From NCBI GenBank assembly GCA_002011165.2, contig MTMI02000003.1:1-64000 (forward strand): a DNA stretch of 64,000 nucleotides. Direction: 5' to 3'. The notes beneath the pieces are model-generated. The model was not told the origin of the DNA, searched no databases, and saw only the letters and a program-made list of their open reading frames with translations. Source of the DNA: Candidatus Mnemosynella biddleae. Its GTDB lineage: Archaea > Halobacteriota > Archaeoglobi > Mnemosynellales > Mnemosynellaceae. Position 1 is the stretch's first letter, and the number at the start of each line of letters is the position of its first letter. Positions 44,118 to 51,859 of the stretch are shown here, piece after piece. The translations under genes were made by a program, and so were the position numbers.

Positions 44118-44975
44118 ATGGAACAGCTAGTTCTCCTTTTAGTTATTCTTTCTGCATTCCTTCATGTTTACTGGAATGGATTGCTGAAAAAGAGTTATGA
44201 CAAGCATGTTTTTACTTGGTGGTTTCTTCTCTTTTCCCTCATTTTCTTTCTTCTCCCAGCTCTCAGCCTCAATGAGGATATTAACACGAGAGCTCTTCAA
44301 TTCGCATTTTTTTCTGGGGTTCTTCACTCAATCTACTTTCTCTTTCTCGGTTATGCATATGAGGAGGGAGAGCTCTCCTTTGTCTATCCAATTGCAAGAT
44401 CTTCTCCAGCAATCGTCCCATTACTGGCTTATTTTCTCTTATGCGAAAGAGTCCCGATAAAAGGGTATTTCGGAATTTTTCTTGTTGTTGCAGGAATATT
44501 CATGCTGAATCTTCACGAGTTCAGCGTTCTGGGAATGCTTGGAGGTTTGAAAATACTGAAATTACGTGCAACAAAAATAGCGATTTTAACAGCACTAACA
44601 ACATCCTTTTACTCTATCGTAGATAAAATGGGAGTTAGTCTAATGGAGCCGATGATCTACATTTACATTATGTTTTTCTTTTCCTTCCTCGGTGTTTCAT
44701 TTTTTGTCCTTTCATTCAGGAAAAACCTGATTCTGTGCGAGTTTATGATGAACAAAAGATATATTCTAATCTCGGGAATTCTCTGCATGCTTTCATATCT
44801 TCTCATCCTTTATGCAATGAGAGAGACATACGTAAGTTACATCGTGGCTTTAAGACAGGTGGGAGTGCTCCTAAGTTTATTTGTTGCGGTGGTTCTTCTG
44901 AGAGAGCGAGTGGGAAAGTGGAGAATTATCGCTTCCTTCACTATTTTCCTCGGACTTGTAATTATTTCGATTTAA
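44118..44975 (+). CDS. EamA/DMT-family transporter
   Basis: The 285-aa protein has about ten hydrophobic spans arranged as two EamA repeats: AFLHVYWNGLLKKSYDK at the start, ELSFVYPIARSSPAIVPLLA ending repeat one, and SYIVALRQVGVLLSLFVAVV ending repeat two. DMT transporters export amino acids or other metabolites; substrate is unknown. It is divergent from aor (about 120 nt gap) and converges on the hydratase-like gene with a 4-nt overlap. Confidence 0.9.
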   Translation: MEQLVLLLVILSAFLHVYWNGLLKKSYDKHVFTWWFLLFSLIFFLLPALSLNEDINTRALQFAFFSGVLHSIYFLFLGYAYEEGELSFVYPIARSSPAIVPLLAYFLLCERVPIKGYFGIFLVVAGIFMLNLHEFSVLGMLGGLKILKLRATKIAILTALTTSFYSIVDKMGVSLMEPMIYIYIMFFFSFLGVSFFVLSFRKNLILCEFMMNKRYILISGILCMLSYLLILYAMRETYVSYIVALRQVGVLLSLFVAVVLLRERVGKWRIIASFTIFLGLVIISI

Positions 44976-45694
44976 AGAAGTTTGAATTCGAGAGTGCCTA
45001 GATTGGAATATCTCGCCTCTATCTCTGAGGGTTCTTCGATGAAGATCGGGGGAATCATAGTGCCCGAAATTACGATATCACCTTTTTTAACTTCTTCACC
45101 CATCCTCTGAATCTTCTCCATCAGCCATAGAAGTGGAGCTATGGGATGTCCAAGAACATTCTTCCCAGAACCCACTCCTACAGATTTTCCGTTTATTAAG
45201 AGTTCGACTTTTTCATGTTCCAGCGGAAAATCACAGCTCCTGAATTCTCCGAAAACAACTCCTGCATGACGAACATTAGAGATAATCAGATGTTGCACTG
45301 AAGGATTTTCCGAAAATACACCATTGATTATCTCGAAAACTGGAGCTACTTTCGAGGATGAGAGGATTCCCTGAAGACTCATCTCCGGTGTTTTGTGAAA
45401 TTTGAATGCAACTTCAACCTCTATTCCTAAAGGAATTATGAAGTTTTCAATCTTCTCCCTCTTCTTCAAAACAGTCTCTCTGAGAAGTCTTCCGATAACC
45501 GGTTCGTTTATTCCTAATCTTCTCTGAACTTCTTCGTTTGATGCTCCAATTTTCCATCCGATCTGCGTGCCTATTCTCTCAACAAAGCTCTTTTGAATTT
45601 CATAAGCTTCATCAATTGATATACTCAGAGACTCGGGTTCAATTTTCTTTCTTTTCTTAAAAGCATCCACGAGCTTCTCTACAAGTTCGTTCAT
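44972..45694 (-). CDS. 2-keto-4-pentenoate hydratase / FAH-family protein
   Basis: This 240-aa member of the fumarylacetoacetate hydrolase superfamily is nearest MhpD-type hydratases or 4-oxalocrotonate decarboxylases. LSISIDEAYEIQKSFVERIG, GWKIGASNEEVQRRLGINEP and the metal-binding IPLGIEVEVAFKF precede PVFEIINGVF, VLGHPIAPLLWL and ISGTMIPPIF. These act on 2-oxo acids from ring cleavage; no other meta-pathway genes are near, so the substrate is open. Confidence 0.85.
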   Translation of the reverse strand: MNELVEKLVDAFKKRKKIEPESLSISIDEAYEIQKSFVERIGTQIGWKIGASNEEVQRRLGINEPVIGRLLRETVLKKREKIENFIIPLGIEVEVAFKFHKTPEMSLQGILSSSKVAPVFEIINGVFSENPSVQHLIISNVRHAGVVFGEFRSCDFPLEHEKVELLINGKSVGVGSGKNVLGHPIAPLLWLMEKIQRMGEEVKKGDIVISGTMIPPIFIEEPSEIEARYSNLGTLEFKLL

Positions 45695-45769
45695 AAGTTA
45701 AATTGAGTGGCTCTTAGAAGATAAAACTAACCAAACTCATTTTATATCCTCGAAGAAAAATTAATTTCC

Positions 45770-46444
45770 ATGAAACTGAGATTGGAGAATGAATTGAGAA
45801 AATGTTTTCCGGGATTGAGAGTTATTCTCGTGAGAATTGCAAATGTAGAAATTCAGAAAAGTTCAGAAGAATTGAGAAGATTTAAGAGAGAGGTGATTGA
45901 GGAGATAAAGAGGAGATATAAACTAGAAAATTTGAAGGATGATCAGACTATCAGAGCCTATAGAGATTTTTTCTGGAGAATTGGAGTAGACCCGACGAAA
46001 ATCAGACCTGCATCAGAAGCTCTTATAAGAAGAGCTCTCCAAGGGAAGGATCTCCCAGAAATAAATACTCTTGTAGATACCTATAACTTAGTTTCTCTCT
46101 CGCATAAAATTCCAATAGCAGGTTTCGACGAGGAAAAGATCAGAGGGGATTTAGTAATGAGATTTGCTCAAAAAGGAGAGAGATTCCTCGGAATAAATAT
46201 GGATAAGGAGTTTGAACTCAAAGGAGGGGAGATAGTAATTTCTGACTCTGAAAAACTTGTGGCAATTTATCCCTACAGAGATTCCGAACGCACGAAGATC
46301 CAAGAGAAGACGAAAAACGTTATGTTCTTGATTTGTGGTGTTCCCGGAGTGGAAATTGAAGCTCTGCGAGAAACTGCAAAAGTTCTTGAAAAACACGTGA
46401 GGCTCTTTTGTGGAGGCTCTCTAAAAGAGATGTTTGAACTCTGA
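45770..46444 (+). CDS. B3/B4 tRNA-binding-domain protein
   Basis: The 224-aa protein is a stand-alone B3/4 domain like the one in phenylalanyl-tRNA synthetase beta: AYRDFFWRIGVDPTKIRPAS near residue 64, EALIRRAL, then NTLVDTYNLVSLSHKIPIAG and IYPYRDSERTKI. In synthetases the domain edits mis-charged Tyr-tRNA(Phe); free homologues may edit or act on other substrates. It is convergent with the lrp gene, with a 1-nt gap. Confidence 0.88.
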   Translation: MKLRLENELRKCFPGLRVILVRIANVEIQKSSEELRRFKREVIEEIKRRYKLENLKDDQTIRAYRDFFWRIGVDPTKIRPASEALIRRALQGKDLPEINTLVDTYNLVSLSHKIPIAGFDEEKIRGDLVMRFAQKGERFLGINMDKEFELKGGEIVISDSEKLVAIYPYRDSERTKIQEKTKNVMFLICGVPGVEIEALRETAKVLEKHVRLFCGGSLKEMFEL

Positions 46445-46445
46445 G

Positions 46446-46889
46446 TTACAAACCCATGAATTTATTGCCTTCAATTTGTTCTATGACTACAAAAGATTCC
46501 GTTTTCAGGACTTCAGGTATTGATCCAATTTTCTTTATAGTTCTCTCGAAATGCTTAGGATTTTCACACACTATTTTCGCCATCATATCGAACTGACCTG
46601 TGACTATGCTAACCTCCACAACCTCCTCAATTTCGCTTATCATTTCCGCAACTTCTCTGTGTTTTCCTGGAGAGGCATTGATGAAAACAAGAGCGATTAA
46701 ATTTTTTCCAAGTTTCCAAGGGTCAACATTCACACTGAAAGATGTTATTACTCCTTCTTTCACAAGTTTATCTATTCTCTTTTTAATTGCTGGTTCTGAC
46801 ATTCCAACTTTCTCCGCTATCCTCGTATATGGAGTTCTGGAATTTTCCATTAGCATTTTCAGAATTTTTTTATCAACTTCATCGAGCAT
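46446..46889 (-). CDS. Lrp/AsnC-family transcriptional regulator
   Basis: An N-terminal HTH (LDEVDKKILKMLMENSRTPY, TRIAEKVGMSEPAIKKRIDK) is joined to a C-terminal RAM domain (ALVFINASPGKHREVAEMIS, then VVEVSIVTGQFDMMAKIVCE). Lrp proteins bind amino acids and form octamers on DNA. The track TTG 46901 is replaced by ATG 46889, since the family begins MLDEVDKKIL and GGTGG precedes it. A 14-bp palindrome sits at its promoter, and it is divergent from acdBA, a possible target. Confidence 0.93.
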   Translation of the reverse strand: MLDEVDKKILKMLMENSRTPYTRIAEKVGMSEPAIKKRIDKLVKEGVITSFSVNVDPWKLGKNLIALVFINASPGKHREVAEMISEIEEVVEVSIVTGQFDMMAKIVCENPKHFERTIKKIGSIPEVLKTESFVVIEQIEGNKFMGL

Positions 46890-47212
46890 TTCGACCACCA
46901 AGTTTCGAAACTTTTTTAAATGGCTGACTTTTCGTTTTGTGGCACTAACATTTAGTTTAATTTTCTAACAGTTTATTAAAAATTTTCCTGTTATCTTTCA
47001 ACTTCACAATCCCGATCTTCTATGATTTTTCTTAAACTCTTTCCTGTAAAAAATTACTAAATCATAGGGAATTGGTGTGCAAAATTATCAATTCTTTAAA
47101 AATATCGTCAATATAGTTTAAGTTTTTTCAAAGAAACTACATGGTTTCGATAAAATAAAATCGGTAGGATTAAGTATTGGGAAAAAACCAAAGAATGTGA
47201 AAGGTGAGTAAA
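46890..47212. promoter_or_regulatory. Divergent control region between lrp and acdBA
   Basis: This 320-bp A/T-rich gap holds no gene. On the lrp side is the perfect palindrome AAGTTTCGAAACTT (46900-46913), beside ATTTAAAAAA, which reads as the lrp TATA box on the minus strand. Further in, CTATGATTT (47020-47028) is the exact reverse complement of AAATCATAG (47059-47067). A CGAT-N8-ATCG dyad (CGATAAAATAAAATCG) lies near 47148-47163. The length and dyads suggest controlled expression of acdBA, possibly by the adjacent Lrp. Confidence 0.6.
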
Positions 47213-47872
47213 GTGAGCAGAATTCTCACAGAATATGAAGCATCAAAACTTCTCTCAGAATACAGAATTCCAATGATAGGTGGAAGTCTCGTGAATTCTG
47301 TAGAAGAAGTCGCAAGAACTGCATCTGCAATTGGCTATCCGGTAGTCATGAAAGTTATGTCTCCAGATATACTTCACAAAAGTGATGCAGGATGTGTGAA
47401 AGTGGGAATTTCTGACGAGAAAGAGGCTGAGAGGGCTTATGAAGAACTTCTAGAGAATGCAAGAAGATACAAAGCTGATGCCAAAATTCAAGGAATTCTC
47501 ATCCAGAAGATGGCAGAAAAAGGAACAGAGACAATTATCGGAGTTGTAAAGGATGAACAGTTCGGACATGTGTTGATGTTCGGACTTGGAGGCATTTTCG
47601 TAGAAGTTCTTAGGGATGTTTCTTTCAGAGTGACTCCAATAAACAGAAGAGATGCGCTCGAAATGATAAACGAAGTCAAAGCATCTAAGATTCTTTATGG
47701 GGCTCGAGGAAGATCTGCCTCAGATGTGAATTCTATTGTTGAGACCCTTCTAAAGCTCTCTGAACTCGTGGAAGAGCATCCAGAAATCGTTGAGCTTGAT
47801 ATAAATCCCTTTGTTGTTTACGAAGAGGGTAAAGGGGGTATAGGACTTGATGCACTCATCAGAATCGAGTGA
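47213..47872 (+). CDS. acdB: Acetyl-CoA synthetase (ADP-forming), beta subunit
   Basis: The ATP-grasp subunit of the archaeal acetate-forming enzyme that turns acyl-CoA, ADP and phosphate into acid, CoA and ATP. LTEYEASKLLSEYRIPMIGG, GYPVVMKVMSPDILHKSDAG, GVVKDEQFGHVLMFGLGGIF (which contains the family catalytic loop) and LDINPFVVYEEGKG are in family order. The length is about 219 aa. GTG 47213 has GGTGAG 5 nt upstream; GTG 47204 lies inside that site. It overlaps acdA by 23 nt. Confidence 0.93.
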   Translation: MSRILTEYEASKLLSEYRIPMIGGSLVNSVEEVARTASAIGYPVVMKVMSPDILHKSDAGCVKVGISDEKEAERAYEELLENARRYKADAKIQGILIQKMAEKGTETIIGVVKDEQFGHVLMFGLGGIFVEVLRDVSFRVTPINRRDALEMINEVKASKILYGARGRSASDVNSIVETLLKLSELVEEHPEIVELDINPFVVYEEGKGGIGLDALIRIE

Positions 47873-49304
47873 AGTCGAAGTAAAAGATGTGAAAAATGCT
47901 GGAATGCCAAGAAGGGAGCTCCTGAGATATTTCTTTGCACCTAAAGCCATTGCTGTCATAGGCGCATCTGCAACTCCGGGAAAGATAGGATATCAAATCC
48001 TTTATAACCTGAAACGGAGATTTAAGGGAGACCTCTTCCCTGTAAATCCCAAACAAGAGGAGATTCTCGAATTGAAGTGTTATCCCTCGATTGTTGATAT
48101 ACCCGAAGAGGTTGATCTTGCAGTCATCTCAATTCCCGCAAAATTTGTTCCAGAGCAAGTGAGGCTTTGTGGAGAGAAAGGCGTCAAAGCAGTTATAGTA
48201 ATAGCCTCGGGATTCGGAGAGACTGGAGAGGAAGGTAAAAAACTCGAAGAGGAGATGCTTAGATATGCTCTTTACTACAACCTCAGAATTATAGGACCAA
48301 ATTGTCATGGGATATACAATCCAAGAACAGGAGTGGATACTCCTTTCATACCTGAGAGAAGGATGGCAAAACCAGAGCCTGGAAATTTAGTTCTTGTATC
48401 TCAAAGTGGAGCATTTTTAGGAGCTCTCGGTGACTGGGTCAGTCAGGAGAGAATAGGAGTTAGTAACCTCATAGGAATAGGAAACAAAGTCGATGTTGAT
48501 GAGACTGATCTTATAGACTGGTTTAAGGATGAGGAGGAGACCGGAATCATTGCTCTATATCTTGAGAGTGTAAAAAGAGGAAAAGAGTTTATCCGAGTTT
48601 GCAGGGAGACTAGCAAGAAAAAGCCAATAATCATTTTCAAAGCGGGAAGAACAGAATCCGGTGCGAGAGCGGCCACCTCACATACTGGATCCATTGCAGG
48701 TGTGGATGCCATTTATGATGCTGCATTCAAGCAATCAGGAGTTATAAGAGCGGAGAGTCTCGAGCATATGTTCGACGTCATTCGAGCTTTTCAGAGACAA
48801 CCGCTTCCCAAAGGGGATAGAGTTGCAATTGTGAGTAATGGAGGAGGATTTGGAGTAGTATGCGCAGATGCAATTGAACTCAATGGACTGAAAGTTGCTA
48901 GATTTACTGAGGAAACTTACGAATACCTCAGAAATCGTTTTCCACCACATTATGGGATAACCAATCCCATAGATCTTACTGGAGACGGTGATAAAGATGA
49001 TTTTAAAGATGCCATGGAGGCGGTTCTTAAAGATGAGAACGTTGATGCTGTGATTTTGGGTATAATCTGGCAGGGTGTGGTACTTGAAGATGAAGTTGTA
49101 GAGGTTCTCGCGAAAGTTGTGAAGAAATACGACAAACCTGTTTTAGGGAGCTCACCTGGTGGAGAATTTTCATCGATGATGTCTGAAAAATTCAACAGAC
49201 TCGGAATCCCGCATTATCCAATACCTGAAAGAGCTATAAAAGCTCTTTCAGCAATGGTGAGCTATGTCAGGAGGAGGGAGGAGTTCTTCAGAGACGAGGA
49301 GTGA
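47850..49304 (+). CDS. acdA: Acetyl-CoA synthetase (ADP-forming), alpha subunit
   Basis: The CoA-binding and ligase subunit. The N-terminal CoA-binding Rossmann domain begins FFAPKAIAVIGASATPGKIG, followed by PEEVDLAVISIPAKFVPEQV. The succinyl-CoA-ligase-like part has LVSQSGAFLGALGDWVSQ, then the phosphohistidine loop RAATSHTGSIAGVDAIYDA near residue 265. Together with acdB this allows substrate-level ATP formation, fitting a heterotroph that excretes acetate. ATG 47850 is used instead of TTG 47847. Length (484 aa) is typical of separate alpha subunits. Confidence 0.95.
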   Translation: MHSSESSEVEVKDVKNAGMPRRELLRYFFAPKAIAVIGASATPGKIGYQILYNLKRRFKGDLFPVNPKQEEILELKCYPSIVDIPEEVDLAVISIPAKFVPEQVRLCGEKGVKAVIVIASGFGETGEEGKKLEEEMLRYALYYNLRIIGPNCHGIYNPRTGVDTPFIPERRMAKPEPGNLVLVSQSGAFLGALGDWVSQERIGVSNLIGIGNKVDVDETDLIDWFKDEEETGIIALYLESVKRGKEFIRVCRETSKKKPIIIFKAGRTESGARAATSHTGSIAGVDAIYDAAFKQSGVIRAESLEHMFDVIRAFQRQPLPKGDRVAIVSNGGGFGVVCADAIELNGLKVARFTEETYEYLRNRFPPHYGITNPIDLTGDGDKDDFKDAMEAVLKDENVDAVILGIIWQGVVLEDEVVEVLAKVVKKYDKPVLGSSPGGEFSSMMSEKFNRLGIPHYPIPERAIKALSAMVSYVRRREEFFRDEE

Positions 49305-49339
49305 AACGTTAAAATAATTCCCCCTCCATTTTTATTCCG

Positions 49340-49501
49340 ATGAGTAAATGTGAAATCTGTGAAGAGAATATTGCGATTCATAGATGTGTGATATGTGGTC
49401 TGAAGACCTGTTCTGAACATGGAAAACTCTTGAAGGATAAAATGTATTTCGATAGAGTCTGGGTATGCGAAAAATGTTTGGAGAAGGTCAAAAGAAGATG
49501 A
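49340..49501 (+). CDS. 53-aa zinc-binding protein (not in ORF track)
   Basis: A short ORF begins MSKCEICEENIAIHRC and carries four Cys pairs/His: C4-x2-C7, C16-x2-C19, C24-x2-H27 and C43-x2-C46, enough for two cross-brace zinc sites. The tail is basic (KVKRR). Its stop TGA overlaps the ATG of the methanogenesis marker 12 gene (ATGA), which implies translational coupling. The start follows TTTTTATTCCG, possibly as a leaderless message. Function is unknown; it may assist or regulate its neighbour. Confidence 0.7.
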   Translation: MSKCEICEENIAIHRCVICGLKTCSEHGKLLKDKMYFDRVWVCEKCLEKVKRR

Positions 49502-50406
49502 AAGTCAATGAATCTTTTGCAGGAATAGATCATGGTACAACTGGAATACGATTCGCAACAACCGATGGGAGAAGGTTTGAATTCTCCAGAGAAGAGCTCA
49601 GAGAGATGAGTATTTTAGAGATTAGAGGTAAAATAGAAGAGATGTTCTCAGACGTGAAGCTTTTTGCACTTTCATACTCAATGGGAGATGGAATTAAGGG
49701 TTTTGAGAACATAAAATATGTGAAAAACAGAGGTCTTAAGGAGACTGGAGGGGCAGGAGAGTTTAAAGGAGGTGGTACGAAACTTTTTGAGGCCATGAAG
49801 AGTTTTCCCTGTGTATTGATTCCGGGTATTCACAGAGAGAATTTCCTCGATCCGAGGTTCAAAGTTTTTTCCCATGGTGCTTCACCAGAAAAAATCGGTT
49901 TAGCTTTTTACGCCTTGAAACACGGAAAGAATCTCCTGATTTCGGACTGTAGTAGCAATACTGTTACTCTTGCGGTAATTGATGAGAAGCTCATTGGAGC
50001 CATCGACGCCTGTATCTTCTCCCCCGGATGGACTCAGGGGCCTATAGATCTCGAAGCAATCAGGAGAATAGATAGAGGAGAAATTACAGCTGAAAGAGCT
50101 TTTTCAACAGGAGGTGTCACCAAAATATTCTCAAAAGATGAAGCTATTGGAGTGCTTGCGTTCTTCTGTGCGATGGAAATAGAGGCTCTCAAAGTTCTTA
50201 TGAGAGATTATCGAATTGAGGAGTACAGCATCTGCATCGGAGGAGGTCTTTCAGAGAATAAAGAGTTTGTAGATCTGGTTACTTCACTTCTCGGAACAGA
50301 AGTTATTCCCTTAGGAAAGTGGGCTTCTGCAGAGGGTTGTGCTGAAATAGCAGAGAAGATATATCTGGGTGCAAAGGAAATACTTGGATTTCCAGTGAAT
50401 TTTTGA
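49498..50406 (+). CDS. Methanogenesis marker protein 12 (ASKHA kinase-like)
   Basis: The protein begins NESFAGIDHGTTGIRFATTD, a hexokinase/Hsp70-type phosphate loop, with further loops near LLISDCSSNTVTLAVID and YSICIGGGLSENKEFVDL. This is the UPF0285 / methanogenesis marker 12 family, present in methanogens and some relatives; the reaction is unknown. The real start is ATG 49498, not TTG/ATG at 49465, because it aligns with the family and overlaps the small zinc gene as ATGA. Length is 302 aa. Confidence 0.85.
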   Translation: MKVNESFAGIDHGTTGIRFATTDGRRFEFSREELREMSILEIRGKIEEMFSDVKLFALSYSMGDGIKGFENIKYVKNRGLKETGGAGEFKGGGTKLFEAMKSFPCVLIPGIHRENFLDPRFKVFSHGASPEKIGLAFYALKHGKNLLISDCSSNTVTLAVIDEKLIGAIDACIFSPGWTQGPIDLEAIRRIDRGEITAERAFSTGGVTKIFSKDEAIGVLAFFCAMEIEALKVLMRDYRIEEYSICIGGGLSENKEFVDLVTSLLGTEVIPLGKWASAEGCAEIAEKIYLGAKEILGFPVNF

Positions 50407-50417
50407 GGGATGCTGAA

Positions 50418-51320
50418 GTGTTTAATGAAATACTTCTTATGGTTGTCTCGATTTTTGCGGGCGCCCTTGGAAAGCATTTAGGAATTTTTAGAGATGAAGA
50501 TGGAGCCCTTCTGAGCAAAATTGTTCTTACAATCTTTCTTCCATCCATGATAATCTTGAGTATGATGAAAGTGGAGATAGAGAAGTTCTACGAAATTGTG
50601 AGTATATTTGTCGCAACTGCTATCGTCCTTTTCACAACTCTTGGGATAACTGCAATTGCCTCAAATCTACTCTTCCGAAGAAGAGACACGATTCCAATCC
50701 TCATATTAAATGGGACTTTTGGTAATAGTGGTTTCATGGGAATTCCAATTGTTTTTGCAGTTTACGGATACGACGGAGTCCAGAGAATTTTGTTCTCCAA
50801 CTTAGGATTTGCTGTGATCTTCTGGACTCTTGGTGTTTATATTTGTGCCTTATACGGGGCAGGTAAATTCTCATTTAATTCAGCTCTTGGAGAACTACTT
50901 AAAAATCCGCCGACACTCTCAACTTTTCTTGGACTTCTGATAGGATTTGGTGGTCTCCAACCTCCTTTACCTTTAATAGAACTCATGGATGTTTTCCAGA
51001 GAGCAACCATACCTCTCTCGATGATTGCTATAGGGATATTCCTGAGGACTTCAAACTTCAGGAGATACCTTGCTCCTTCCTTTTTCAATGGCTTCTTCAA
51101 GTTCCTTATTTCTCCAGCTCTTGCACTTCTTATAGCGGATTTGCTGAAGTTATCTCAAATAAATGCTGAAATACTCTTCCTTGCGTCCATCATGCCTCCT
51201 GCAGTGCTAAACACGATACTGGCTTCGAAATACTCGCTAAATACGGAGCTGTCCTCTGCAATAACGATAATAAATACCCTTATCTCACTTCCGCTAATAT
51301 TCGTTATTCTTCTTATTTGA
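50418..51320 (+). CDS. AEC-family (auxin efflux carrier-like) permease
   Basis: The roughly 300-aa membrane protein has about ten spans with the AEC pattern: LGKHLGIFRDEDGALLSKIV near the start, then LNGTFGNSGFMGIPIVFAVY, and a C-terminal ASIMPPAVLNTILASKYSLN. Archaeal and bacterial members move malate, malonate or other organic anions. GTG 50418 is preferred over TTG 50403, since GAGGGATG lies about 6 nt before it. It directly follows the marker 12 gene and probably shares its transcript. Confidence 0.88.
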   Translation: MFNEILLMVVSIFAGALGKHLGIFRDEDGALLSKIVLTIFLPSMIILSMMKVEIEKFYEIVSIFVATAIVLFTTLGITAIASNLLFRRRDTIPILILNGTFGNSGFMGIPIVFAVYGYDGVQRILFSNLGFAVIFWTLGVYICALYGAGKFSFNSALGELLKNPPTLSTFLGLLIGFGGLQPPLPLIELMDVFQRATIPLSMIAIGIFLRTSNFRRYLAPSFFNGFFKFLISPALALLIADLLKLSQINAEILFLASIMPPAVLNTILASKYSLNTELSSAITIINTLISLPLIFVILLI

Positions 51321-51374
51321 AATTAGAAACTTTTTTATCCGAACAAATTGAGATTGTTAAAGAGGTGAATGCTT

Positions 51375-51764
51375 ATGAAATTAGCGTCTGTTGAAGAATA
51401 TCTGAAACGAGCTCTCGAAGGAGAGGCAATAGCAGCAGTCAAGTACTTTGCTTTTGCTATAAGAGCGGAAGAAGAGGGAAATGCAGAGGCTGCTGAAGCA
51501 TTCAGAACAATCATGATGCAAGAACTCTGGCATGCAAGGAAAATTCTCGAAATGCTTGGAGAAATCGAGGATACTAGAAAAAATCTCGGTAAAGCTATAG
51601 CAGGAGAGAGAGCTGAGAGCACAGACTATTATCCGAATGCAGCTCTTCAAGCAAGAGATGAAGGAAACGAAGAGGCAATTGATCTCTTTGAATATTTGGC
51701 TGCAACTGAGAAGGCACATATGAAGGATTTTGAAATTCTGCTTAAGAAGATGGAGAAACGATAA
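51375..51764 (+). CDS. Rubrerythrin-family diiron protein
   Basis: The 129-aa four-helix-bundle protein shows diiron ligands in EYLKRALEGEAIAAVKYFAF, MMQELWHARKILEML, YYPNAALQARDEGNEEAIDL and AATEKAHMKDFEIL. The C-terminal rubredoxin domain of classical rubrerythrin is missing. Probable role is peroxide reduction. ATG 51375 is preferred: GAGGTGA (51362-51368) abuts the track ATG 51369 with no spacer but is 6 nt from ATG 51375. Confidence 0.9.
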   Translation: MKLASVEEYLKRALEGEAIAAVKYFAFAIRAEEEGNAEAAEAFRTIMMQELWHARKILEMLGEIEDTRKNLGKAIAGERAESTDYYPNAALQARDEGNEEAIDLFEYLAATEKAHMKDFEILLKKMEKR

Positions 51765-51859
51765 AAGAATCTTAAAATCTGGAAAACTCAATTACAACCG
51801 CTTTATAACTTTTATAAGAAATCATAACTTTTTTAACGAGGTCCCTCATCTTTCCTTCT

